From assembly GCA_028768545.1 (NCBI GenBank), contig CP054838.1, positions 186,001-250,000 on the forward strand: a DNA stretch of 64,000 bases, written 5' to 3'. The stretch is from Desulfobacter sp. Its GTDB lineage: Bacteria; Desulfobacterota; Desulfobacteria; Desulfobacterales; Desulfobacteraceae. Of the stretch, positions 55,464-64,000 are shown piece after piece (positions within the stretch are counted from its first letter, which is position 1; every line of letters starts with the position of its first letter). The translations under genes and the position numbers were made by a program. The notes beneath the pieces were generated by a model. It searched no databases, was not told where the DNA came from, and saw nothing but the letters and a program-made list of their open reading frames with translations.

Positions 55464-58400
55464 TCACGATCTGCCAGGGCCGCGTCCAATTCGTGCAGAA
55501 ACAAGGCCCGGTACCTGTATTCGGGGAAATAGGTGGACAGATAATAATAGGCCGCGGAAAAATCACGGACATTGGATCCGTAATCTCCCAGATAGGTCTC
55601 GGGATCCCGCTGGGTTTTAATGGCCAGGTCAAAGGCTTTGACCGCAGTATGCCGGTCCCCGGCAAGACTCTGGGCCACCCCGGCCTGGACCAGGCCCAGG
55701 CAATTGCTCCCGTATTTGTCCACATAGGCAAATACCGACCGGGCATCTCCAAGGCCTAAAGACTGGACACGGGCCAGGACAAAGGCGGCATAGGCAGTGA
55801 GCCAGGCGCTTTCAGGACTCTTACCGTCCCAGAGGCCAAATCCCCCTGAACTCTTTTGTTTTTCCAGAAGCCGCTGGATCCCGAGACGAATCTTGGTTTC
55901 AGTCTCCTCTTTGGAATGAGTTTTAAGCCCCAGGGCTGAAAAATCGCTCTCAGTTAAAAAAACATGGGGAAATAGGCCTGAGACGGTCTGTTCCAGGCAT
56001 CCGTAAGGATAGGCAAAAAGCTGGCTCACATGGTCGGCCAGATTTATCACAGGCTCGGTACCCAGGCCGGCCCGGACATTGACCGTTTCCGGCACCAATG
56101 CGTGAACATCGGCAGACGCCAGTTCAAATACCCCATTGGGGGGGATCTGGGTTTTCCATATCCGGGTCAGGGGCGGATAGGCAGACCGGGTTTCCAAAAA
56201 CCATTTTTTTTCCATCTCCCTGGATTCTCCGTTCACATTTAACCCCTTGATCCTGCAGGTCATCTGTGCCCGGCCCGGCCGTGTGCCGGCCGTCATGTTT
56301 AACCGGACTGCGGTTTTGGCATTTGGCGCCAGCTCCAGAGAGCTTACCCGCTCTCCCTGGAAGGAAATCGGGCCGAACACCTCGGTTTCCAGGGTTAAAG
56401 ACTGGGGACGGTCTGTTAAATTATGAAAATCCAAAAGCAGTTCTCCCCTGTCCCTGCAGGCCAGAAATCGGGGCATGGTAGCCTGGACCACCAATGGAGA
56501 GGCCAGGACCATTTCCCGGTCTGCGGCCCCGAACTCATGTACTGTATGGGCCACGGCCATGAGCCTGAGGCTGCCGTCAAAATCAGGAAGATCCAGGTTA
56601 AAAACCGCCCGGCCCTGGTCATCTGTGTTCAAGGCCAGCTTGCGCATGGCCACAATCTGCACATCCGTGGCAGGCCGGTCACCGCCCCGGGTCAGGCTGG
56701 GGGCATCCCCGCCGAAACGCTGGCTGGCATCCCCCTCTTTTCCGGCCTCAATGAGTTTCTGGTAAACATCATGAAGCTGGGCCCCGTATTGCCGGGTCTG
56801 GAAAAAATAATCAAAGGGAGAGGGCGTTTTAAATTTGGTGAGGTTGAGGATACCCACATCCACGGCAGCCAGGGTCAGCAGGTTTTTATCTGCTTCCACA
56901 AACAAAAACCCCTTGCCGCCTTTGGGCGCCTTTACCGTGACCATGGCCTTTTCACCGGCCAGATAGGCTGGCCGGTCAAGAAACAGATCCACCCGGTCCG
57001 GCCGGTTCATCTCCCTGCCCGAATCGGGCCGCCATCCGGCCCAAAAGGTAAAAGCAGAGGTCAAACCGGTCTCTGGATTTTCAATTTCAAGCCGGTACCC
57101 TCCCCATTTAACCGGAACATTGACCCGGGCCTTGCCTGCCTTTGAAATATCCAGGGAAAAGCGATCCATTGGATAAAACTGGCTGGTGGATCCCCAATGC
57201 CATTCCCCGTTTTTAAATTCCCAATAATACTCCCGGTGCTCCCGGATAATGGTGGCCTTAAGCCCTTTTGCCCCCAAAAGTGTTCCTCTCCTGTCTGCCA
57301 GGATCACCTCAAAGGCGGCAACACTGTCATTGGCCACCTGGTGGGGATCCTCTTCTGCAGAGGAGATATTCCGGATACCCACCAGGGTATTGGCCGGCCA
57401 GACCTGCCAGGATGTATTCCTGACCACCGGCCTGCCACCGGAGCCATAAAGGCTGACATTGGCCGTGACCCAATGGGGAGAGATCACCTTTTCCCATTGG
57501 CGTTCCACGGGAATCACCCCTTTTCCGTCATCGTCCAGGCGAATATCATCACTGGTAAAAGAGGTATTGATCAGCCCCTTGATTCCGCCGAACTCAAACC
57601 CCGGCCATTGGTCCTTGAACAATTCCCTTGCCGGCTTGACATGGACCAGGGCATTGGCCCAAAGACCAGATGCAGGGGCACCGTATAAGAAATCTCCCTG
57701 GAGCCTTATTTCCAGATCCTGTTTTTTGTCCTGAATTTTTTCATCTTCATCAATGACAAGCTTCATCTGCTCGGGCAGAAACTCAGCCACCACAAAGGGG
57801 TAGGGTTCAAGCTCTCCTGTCCCGTGGCGGAATTCCACCCGCCATTTTCCGGTCAATGCATTGGCCGGCAACTGCACCTTTCCGGAATAATGATTCTGGG
57901 GACCGGCCTTCCAGGTAAATTCCCGGATCATCCGGCCGTCGGGCTGGATCACCCTTGCATAGATGGGCAGGCCAGGAGTCATATTTCTGTCATAGCTGCG
58001 CAGAATCCCGTCCAGGTAAACAATTTCTCCCGGGCGGTAGATATCCCTGGGACCGTAGACAAAAAGATCCACCGGCCGGAACAGGGCAGGCCCGGTTTTA
58101 AACTCTGAAAGATCCAGTCCGGGCACATCCATGGGCATGAGGGTCACCTGGCTGCCACGGGAGACAGAGACCAGGGAAAGTTTTTCTGTATTCCCGAGTA
58201 CGGCTGCCCTGCCATGGGTATCGGTCTGTTTTTCAAACAAAGCGTTTCCCTTTCTATCAAACCCCTCAACCCGGGCATTTTTAACAGGCCGGGAGGTTTC
58301 AAGGCTCTGGACGAAAAAATCCATGGACTGGGCATAGACCCTGGCATGAATACCCAGATCTGAAATGGTAAACCAGGTGCTGTTATATCCGTACTCGTAA

Positions 58401-59081
58401 ATCCCGGATCCTTGCAGGACGGCAAAATAAATGCCCGCAGGTTTCAACTCCTGGATATGGGTGATGGGGATATTCACCCGGGTCCTTAAATCCTTTTTAA
58501 TATCCAGATCCCACCGGCCTGAATAAACAAGGTCTGCCACCTTGGCAAGGTCACCGCTCTGGTAATAATAGATATAATTTTTAGACCCGAAATTCTTTTT
58601 AAATTCCGCAAGCTTCTCAGGTTTTATCCTGAAAAAATCAATGTCTGCCTGTTTGATATTCAACGTGTCCACGGGCAGCCCCCGCACCAGCTTTGAGGGC
58701 AGAAGAAACCCCTTGGACCCGAAAACGATCATGGGCTCTGCCGGCCGGGTGGTTACCTCATAAACAACCGGCGCTGCCAGAATTTGTCCTGATTTTGACC
58801 TGAGCCCCTGATCAACCCGAATCCTATACCTTGTATCCGGCTCAACATGGGTAAAATAAACCACCTGGGGATCTTCGGCCAAAATCCATGCCCCTTCCAC
58901 CTTTTGCCCATTATCCTGCTCAAGTTGGAAATAGGGAGAAAAATCCTGGGTGGAATCCAGGGCACTGGAAAAGGTAACGGCCAGTCCATTTTCTCCGTCC
59001 ACGGTCTGCTGACCGGCAAACCTGGCCCAGGGCTGCCATTACCAAAAGTGAACATAAAAAAAACAGGCGTAAATATCTCAT
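55250..59081 (-). pseudogene. Bacterial alpha-2-macroglobulin (YfhM-type) with two frameshifts
   Basis: The likely start is an ATG at 59081 (MRYLRLFFLCSLLVMAALG, a signal peptide, AAAGGA before it). One extra base near 59030-59045 shifts the frame, which resumes as RFAGQQTVDGENGLAVTF. The long middle runs through macroglobulin domains (VYGPRDIYRPGEIVYLDGIL, DRPAYLAGEKAMVTVKAP) to the thioester motif YPYGCLEQTVS, whose Cys and Gln form the protease-trapping bond, and the toroid domain (GGFGLWDG). One base is then missing near 55414-55418 (ALVMAGAL then AAKGFKIKN). The tail is fused to PBP1C. These proteins guard the periplasm against host or predator proteases and pair with PBP1C to repair breached envelope. 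Confidence 0.85.
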
Positions 59082-59579
59082 GGTCTCGTCCTTTGAAATT
59101 TGAAATCCCCGGTAAAATCCCGTCTAATTGAAGAGACTGGAAACTCAGTGGTTAACTCAGCATACTAACCTGCCCCGGACCTGAGATCAATATAAACCCG
59201 AATCTTGATAAAAAAATTAATATCTTCCCTCTTTTTAATTTTTCCCGGGCAGGCACTCCCTTGGCGAAGCACCCCATGGCCACCAATCGGAAACAACCTG
59301 GATGGTGAATCAGGGATCACCCAAATCCACCGCCTAATTTCATATTTGTTTAAATATTGGGATGTTCTGTGCTTTCCTGGCCACCAGGCGGTACCATATT
59401 GTGGCGCCAAGCGAGCGACGAGTGAGGTGTATAAGTCATACTCCGCAGGGAGGAGCAAACCCAGGCAACGAAGAAGATGGTATTTTGATGGTGGATCAGG
59501 GATCAGTCCGGGGATTGATTTATGATCGATTATGGTATTTAATGGGCGGTCCTGATAAAAATGAGAAAAGAGATTCCCC
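59082..59579. other. 498-base gap with repeat-like sequence
   Basis: No credible gene. Two near-identical blocks, ATGGTGAATCAGGGATCA (about 59302) and ATGGTGGATCAGGGATCA (about 59488), lie in direct orientation about 186 bases apart. Between them a GC-rich stretch (about 59390-59480) begins TACCAT and ends ATGGTA, giving it inverted ends. It looks like a degenerate intergenic repeat. Confidence 0.45.
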
Positions 59580-60855
59580 ATGAAACCATCCAGCGGCCAT
59601 ATGAAAAATACCCTGATGCTTTCCCTGCACATCATTGTGGGGCAGATCGGACAGCTGACCATGTCGGTTGCCGACAATGTCATGGTGGGCCATGTGGGAA
59701 CAGACGCCCTGGCCGCCGCTGCCATCGGCAATGGGCTGTTTACCCTGATCATGGTGACCGGCATCGGCATCTCCATGGCCATGACCCCGCTCTCGGCCAT
59801 GGCCATGGGCGGGGGCAGGAACAAAGAATGCGGGACAGTCCTCCGCCAGGGACTTTTGCTCAACCTCTTGTCGGGTATGATTCTCATGGGGGCAACCTTC
59901 ATAACGGCCCAGAGCATCCGGATGCTGAACCAGCCCCAGGCCATTGTGGAACCGGCCATTGTCTATATGCAGGTTCTGGGACTGTCCATGCTCCCTTTGA
60001 TGATTTTCCAGTCCTTTCGCCAATTTGCCGAAGGGGTGAGTTTTCTGGCCCCGGCCATGATCATCACCCTGGTGGCCAACCTGGTGAATATTCTTGTCAA
60101 CTGGGTATTTATCTTCGGTAATCTGGGCGCCCCGGCCTTAGGGCTCACGGGTGCAGGCATTGCCACCTTTGCCTCAAGAACATTCATGGCAGTCTGCCTT
60201 GGGGTGGTGATCATGACCGCCCCCTCCCTCAAGCGGTTTGATCCGAGCCTGAAATACAAAAAAATTGATCTCCAGATGATGCGACAGCTCCTGGGCATCG
60301 GGATCCCCGGGGCATTTCAATATTTTTTTGAGGTCTCGGCTTTTGCCGCATCTTCGGTGATTGTGGGATGGATGGGGGTCAAAGAACTGGCAGCCCACCA
60401 GATTGCATTGAACCTGGCCTCCATCTCTTTTATGGCATGCCAGGGCGGATGTCAGAGCGGCCGGATTCTCTGCGGTTCTGCTCTGCACAGGACTCATGGC
60501 CCTGGCCGGCATCAGCTTTATCCTGTTCAGGCATTGGCTTCCCGAATTTTACATCTCTGATCCCCGGGTCGTGGAGCTCACGGCCTCTTTGCTGGTCATT
60601 GTGGCCTTTTTCCAGATTTCCGACGGCACCCAGGCTGTGGGCATCGGGATTTTAAGGGGAATGACCGATATGAAAATCCCCACTCTTCTGACCCTTGCAG
60701 CCTATTGGATCATCGGCCTGCCCGCAGGCTGTGCCCTGGCCTTCTGGTGGCACATGGGCATCTACGGGATCTGGCTTGGACTGCTCATCAACCTGAGCGC
60801 CTCAGCCCTGCTCATGATGCTCAGATTTCATTTACAGACCCGGAAAAGGACTTAA
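59580..60855 (+). pseudogene. MATE-family efflux transporter with internal deletion and frameshift
   Basis: The first frame starts MKPSSGHMKNTLMLSLHI and carries typical MATE helices (VGQIGQLTMSVADNVMVGHVG, TLVANLVNILVNWVFIFG). It is correct up to about 60440 (ISFMACQG) and then wrong. The correct frame resumes at about 60464 (AGFSAVLLCTGLMALAGIS) and ends LRFHLQTRKRT at 60855. About 25 residues of a usual 450-residue transporter (the loop and helix carrying a GLGxAASVRVG-like segment) are missing at the joint. MATE proteins expel drugs or metabolites using Na+ or H+; this copy is unlikely to work. Confidence 0.85.
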
Positions 60856-60999
60856 CCTGAATATTTCACAAAGCGTTTTTGCCTTAGCTGCAAAACACAG
60901 ACTGAGAAGCCGTAGTTCTTTACTGCGAATGGCATAGGCCGAGAAGCTGTCGTTCCGATACCGTGAGCGGACGGTAACCCAGCAGATAAGGAAATACAG
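60856..60999. repeat. Dispersed palindromic repeat, copy 2
   Basis: It begins CCTGAATATTTCACAAAGCG, continues TTTTTGCCTTAGCTGCAA, and carries GAGAAGCCGTAGT(C/T)CTTTACTGCGA as in copy 1. It contains a second diverged unit (GAGAAGCTGTCGTTCC) and then AGCAGATAAGG, so it is longer and less symmetric. It also lies between convergent genes. Confidence 0.72.
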
Positions 61000-61005
61000 A
61001 ACAGA

Positions 61006-62151
61006 TTAATAAAGGCCGGGATATACCTCTTGTATTGCCCTGCCCAGACGGCCCGCCCCCTGGACAAGGGTGGTTTCATCGTATAGGGCAAATGAGAGGC
61101 GCATCCGGGATGAAAACTGCCCTCTAGGAGAAAAAAAACAGCCCGGATAAAAATCCACCCCCCGGGCTTGGGCCATGGGCCTCAACCGTCGGCAATCCAC
61201 AGTATCGGGAAATTGTATCCAGACAAAATACCCGCCCAAAGGGGTCTTGAACCGAGCCGTCCGGGGTAGAACGCGTTTCAGTTCTCGGCACAAGGCGTTA
61301 CACCGTTGTTCAAAGGTCTGTCTTAACCCTTTAATATGCGGGGCCAGGTCCCCCTGCCGGATCAATTGGTCCACCACTGCCGAGGCCAGAGGATTCACCC
61401 CGCCCCCGCTTCTAAGCAATCCCGCCCCGGAGAGCTTTTTTAAAATACCGGCATTGGCATGGACCCAGCCCAGGCGCAGACCCGGGGCCAGAATTTTTGA
61501 AAAAGACCCCAAAGCCATAACCGGACATTGGTCATGATACCGGCCCAAAGAAGGCGGAGGGGGAGCGTCAAAATAAAGAAACTCATAAACCTCATCCGAA
61601 ACCAGCTTTAAATCGTGGTCTGCACTGATCGTTGCCAGATCTTCCTGGCGTTCAAGGGAAAGGGTCACAGAAGAGGGATTGTGAAAAAACGGAATGGTGT
61701 ATAAAAAGGCCGGGCAGTTGGTTTTAATTGCCTCTTCCAGGGCTGCCGGGATCAGGCCCTGTTCATCCATGGGCAGGGGAACAGGGGTCAGGCCGTGGTC
61801 GGCAAATATATTCAAGGCCAGAAAATAGGTAGGGGCCTCCACCAGCACCTTGTCCCCGGGGGTTGAAAACAGGGTGCAGATCAAATCCAGGGCCTGGGAA
61901 TTTCCATTGGTGACCATGAGCCTGGACAGGTCCACACCCACGGGGGTATGACCGGTTAAAAACCGGGCCAGGCTCTGTCTTATCCCGGGATTTCCCCGGG
62001 CAGCCCCATAGGCCAGAAATGAGGCATCCTTTTGGGCGGTTAATGTTGCAGAGGCCTTTTGAATCAGATCCAGGGGCAGTAGATCGATTCCCGGCTGCCC
62101 CAGGCCCAGGTGAATCATATTCTCAGGAATGTGAACCTGGGCCTGGCCCAT
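61006..62151 (-). CDS. PLP-dependent aminotransferase, class I/II
   Basis: 381 residues, free of the GntR domain seen in MocR relatives. It has the fold-type I pattern: GAARGNPGIRQSLARFL, TNGNSQALDLICTLF, the Asp of DHDLKLVSDEVYEF, and the PLP Lys in GSFSKILAPGLRLGWVHA (about residue 230). Substrate is unknown; similarity is to 2-aminoadipate and aromatic aminotransferases. Its ATG overlaps the stop of the upstream ABC binding protein (TGATG), so the enzyme and transporter probably serve one compound. The unit ends at the palindromic repeat. Confidence 0.88.
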   Translation of the reverse strand: MGQAQVHIPENMIHLGLGQPGIDLLPLDLIQKASATLTAQKDASFLAYGAARGNPGIRQSLARFLTGHTPVGVDLSRLMVTNGNSQALDLICTLFSTPGDKVLVEAPTYFLALNIFADHGLTPVPLPMDEQGLIPAALEEAIKTNCPAFLYTIPFFHNPSSVTLSLERQEDLATISADHDLKLVSDEVYEFLYFDAPPPPSLGRYHDQCPVMALGSFSKILAPGLRLGWVHANAGILKKLSGAGLLRSGGGVNPLASAVVDQLIRQGDLAPHIKGLRQTFEQRCNALCRELKRVLPRTARFKTPLGGYFVWIQFPDTVDCRRLRPMAQARGVDFYPGCFFSPRGQFSSRMRLSFALYDETTLVQGAGRLGRAIQEVYPGLY

Positions 62152-63149
62152 CAGAGCTCCTTTATCAGGGTTTGCCCTACCAGGCGGCCCTCCACATTTA
62201 CCGGGTGTTTAATCTGGTTTTCCCCGGCCATGATACCTTCGGTCTGTTTCCAGGCATGGGTATCAATGGTGCCTATTTTCAGCTGGGCAAAGGGTTTGAT
62301 CAGCACCCGTGTGGCGGCCAGCTGTTTTTGCCTGATATCATCCTGGCTGCCCTTGTCCCTTTTTTTGACCTGGGCCAGGACCTGGGCTTCATTGGCCGGA
62401 TCCATGGCAAATTCCCATGCCCCTAAAAGGGCCTTTAAAAAGGCCTTGACCTGATCAGGCCTCTCTTGCATGGCCTTGCCCGAAGTGACCACGGAATTGG
62501 CCACAAAATTCACCCCGAAATCACCGGGATTGAAAAATTTCACCCCTTCGCCTTCCCTGGCCAGCTTGTCTTCCAGGATCACGCCCTGGGAATTTCTGTA
62601 CACCGGCCAGATGTCCACCTCTTTTTTCAAAAAAGGGGTGAAATCAAACCGTACGCTGGAAATCCGGACATCCTTGTGGGTGAGGCCTGCTTTGGCCAAA
62701 AGGGTATTCATGATGGTCTCGTCGTTGCCCCCATAGGTCACCCCGATATGCCTGTTTTTCAAATCCTTGAGCCTGAGAATCTCGGGCTGGTCTGCCCGGT
62801 AGATCCACTGCATGGGATTGACCTGGAAGAGCTGGGCCAGAACCACCACATCCGCCCCCTTGTCCAGGGCCCGGATCACCTGGTCGGCAGAGGCCACGCC
62901 AAAATCAGCATACCCCAGTTCCAGTTCTTTGATGGCGTTTTTTTCAGGGCCCCCTTCCTTGACCCGGACATCCAGGCCTTCCCGGGCAAAAAATCCGCCG
63001 GCATCGGCCATGATATCTCCAGCCACGCTGGTGTTAAACAACCATTTAAGGCGGTAATTCAGCCGGTTTCCTGCCTGGGCCAAAGGCACCAGGGCCAGGA
63101 CCAGGACCATAATTCCCAGGGTCATCATTGTTTTTTTTCTGATACTCAT
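62151..63149 (-). CDS. ABC transporter substrate-binding protein (NMT1/SsuA-like)
   Basis: 332 residues from the ATG at 63149, behind GGGAGGAG; the longer frame adds ten residues. A signal peptide (TLGIMVLVLALVPLAQA, then GNRLNYRL) directs it to the periplasm. The mature start, YRLKWLFNTSVAGDIMADAGGFF, with VKEGGPEKNAIKELELGYADFGVASAD, is that of the NMT1/THI5/SsuA family (pyrimidine, sulfonate, nitrate or bicarbonate binding). The ligand is not clear. It overlaps the permease by four bases (ATGA) and the aminotransferase by one. Confidence 0.87.
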   Translation of the reverse strand: MSIRKKTMMTLGIMVLVLALVPLAQAGNRLNYRLKWLFNTSVAGDIMADAGGFFAREGLDVRVKEGGPEKNAIKELELGYADFGVASADQVIRALDKGADVVVLAQLFQVNPMQWIYRADQPEILRLKDLKNRHIGVTYGGNDETIMNTLLAKAGLTHKDVRISSVRFDFTPFLKKEVDIWPVYRNSQGVILEDKLAREGEGVKFFNPGDFGVNFVANSVVTSGKAMQERPDQVKAFLKALLGAWEFAMDPANEAQVLAQVKKRDKGSQDDIRQKQLAATRVLIKPFAQLKIGTIDTHAWKQTEGIMAGENQIKHPVNVEGRLVGQTLIKEL

Positions 63150-63913
63150 AATAAATCTCCTCCCTTGGGTGCGGACCATTTTGTTTTCATCTGTTCCCCC
63201 AGGGATTCAAGCATGCCCTGGTAAACGGAAATCACAATGCCGATCATGAACAGGGCCACAAGAATGCCTGCCAGATCACTCTGATAAAGGGCGATACGGA
63301 TACTATACCCGATGCCGGCATCGGCTGCAATGAATTCAGCCACAATGGTGCCGGCCATGGCCAGGGTGGCCGACCCTGCAATCACCGTGGCCAGCTTGCT
63401 CAAATTCTCAAAGGCGCGGATCTTCACCTCCAGCTGCCAGCGCATCCGGCCTGTGGCAATATAAAAATGTTCGATATCCTTGATGGGCGAGGCCATGATT
63501 CCCAGAACAGAGAGCAGCAAAGGAAAATAACAGATCATGGAGGCAATGAGAAGCCTGGATAAGAATCCATCCCCCAGAAGAATAAAGATAATCGGGGCCA
63601 GGGCCACAATGGGATAGGCCTGGATATTATAGGCCATGACCTTGATAAAAGATCCTGCCCAGGAAGATTTTCTGCCCAGAATTCCCACGGTAAAGGCCAT
63701 GGCAATGGAGATGAACTGGCCCAAAATGGTGACGGACAGGGTGTTGAGCACATCAAAAAAATATTCCCCTGCCATGCGCAGGGCGGTTTCTCCCACCAGG
63801 TCAAGCCCGGGAATCACATAATCGGACAGCCCGGTGGTGTACTTGATGGCCAAAAGCCCTGCAAGGCCCAGGATATAAACAATAAAAAATTGGTAAATCC
63901 GTCTAAACAGCAT
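63146..63913 (-). CDS. ABC transporter permease (SsuC/NMT1-type)
   Basis: 255 residues with about six hydrophobic helices (FFIVYILGLAGLLAIKY, VTILGQFISIAMAFTVG, IVALAPIIFILLGDG, LLIASMICYFPLLLSVLGI and others). The cytoplasmic coupling loop (EHFYIATGRMRWQLEVKIRAFENL) corresponds to the EAA motif. The end of the previous gene and the permease start overlap by 11 bases. Inner-membrane component of the importer. Confidence 0.88.
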   Translation of the reverse strand: MLFRRIYQFFIVYILGLAGLLAIKYTTGLSDYVIPGLDLVGETALRMAGEYFFDVLNTLSVTILGQFISIAMAFTVGILGRKSSWAGSFIKVMAYNIQAYPIVALAPIIFILLGDGFLSRLLIASMICYFPLLLSVLGIMASPIKDIEHFYIATGRMRWQLEVKIRAFENLSKLATVIAGSATLAMAGTIVAEFIAADAGIGYSIRIALYQSDLAGILVALFMIGIVISVYQGMLESLGEQMKTKWSAPKGGDLL

Positions 63914-64000
63914 TCATGATCTCCAGCATGGTCCTGTTCAGGGACTTTTTATCCAGTTCATATCCCTGGGCATAATCCTGCCCCTGAACAATCAGACTCC
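63903..64000 (-). CDS. C-terminal end of an upstream gene, probably an ABC transporter component (window edge)
   Basis: Only 31 residues are visible, from the right edge to TAG at 63903-63905: SLIVQGQDYAQGYELDKKSL and ...LNRTMLEIMNAV. It overlaps the permease start by 11 bases, so it belongs to the same operon. By operon logic an ABC ATPase is expected here, but the tail itself carries no diagnostic motif. Confidence 0.5.
   Translation of the reverse strand, partial: SLIVQGQDYAQGYELDKKSLNRTMLEIMNAV

Noticed and set aside
59165-59959. 264-residue minus-strand frame opposite the MATE gene and the gap
   Set aside because: Opposite-strand shadow of MATE helices; the C-terminal part covers repeat-like DNA.
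1-64000. CRISPR array, tRNA, rRNA or prophage genes
   Set aside because: No regularly spaced repeats, no cloverleaf-like sequence and no phage structural or integrase genes were seen on reading both strands.

Overview
The window reads like the chromosome of a Desulfobacterota (Desulfobacterales-type) sulfate reducer. The evidence is the mix of genes: a futalosine-pathway menaquinone gene (mqnD), a FadN-type beta-oxidation pair, ftsH-folP-ybbR-coaX, many Cache-domain hybrid kinases, an iron-sulfur flavoprotein, and short intergenic hairpin repeats. The assignment is by gene content and style only; no 16S rRNA gene or tRNA was seen.

Layout. 1-4.9 kb: a partial nucleoside-recognition membrane protein, a TraB-family protein, a frameshifted EAL-HDOD protein, and purN with a Cys-rich partner. 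4.9-10 kb: polA-nadK and a membrane chemoreceptor. 10.3-12.8 kb: a self-contained XRE-cupin regulator plus leuCD-like operon with a clear promoter and operator. 12.8-13.7 kb: an intact IS6-family element. 14-18.4 kb: a hybrid kinase, an acetyltransferase and a toroid-fold protein. 18.6-22.3 kb: fadN-fadA under a promoter with a paired inverted-repeat operator. 22.7-29.1 kb: a two-component system whose kinase is split by an IS256-type element that itself carries an IS4-type element, and whose NtrC-type regulator is frameshifted. 29.2-35.1 kb: a sigma-54 promoter driving a binding protein, a chemoreceptor, a CheA lacking the P1 histidine domain, and CheW. 35.9-46 kb: uvrA, a radical SAM protein, two damaged sensor kinases, an iron-sulfur flavoprotein and a HAD phosphatase. 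46.2-52.8 kb: mqnD-tilS-ftsH-folP-ybbR-coaX. 53-59 kb: an alpha-2-macroglobulin/PBP1C pair that is frameshifted and fused. 59.6-60.9 kb: a broken MATE exporter. 61-64 kb: an aminotransferase with an NMT1/SsuA-like ABC transporter.

The most interesting unit is 22.7-35.1 kb. A membrane kinase and an NtrC-type activator lie directly upstream of a well-formed -24/-12 promoter. That promoter faces a small chemosensory operon whose CheA cannot phosphorylate itself, because the histidine phosphotransfer domain is absent, but which carries two CheW domains and a receiver. The operon looks like half of a split chemosensory pathway, with the missing phosphotransfer protein elsewhere. Its presumed regulator is inactivated by nested transposons.

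Another theme is damage. At least nine frameshifts, stops or small deletions fall in signalling, cell-envelope and export genes, while every housekeeping gene (polA, nadK, purN, leuCD, uvrA, mqnD, tilS, ftsH, folP, coaX) is intact. This suggests real decay of accessory genes, but uncorrected homopolymer errors in the assembly cannot be excluded from sequence alone.
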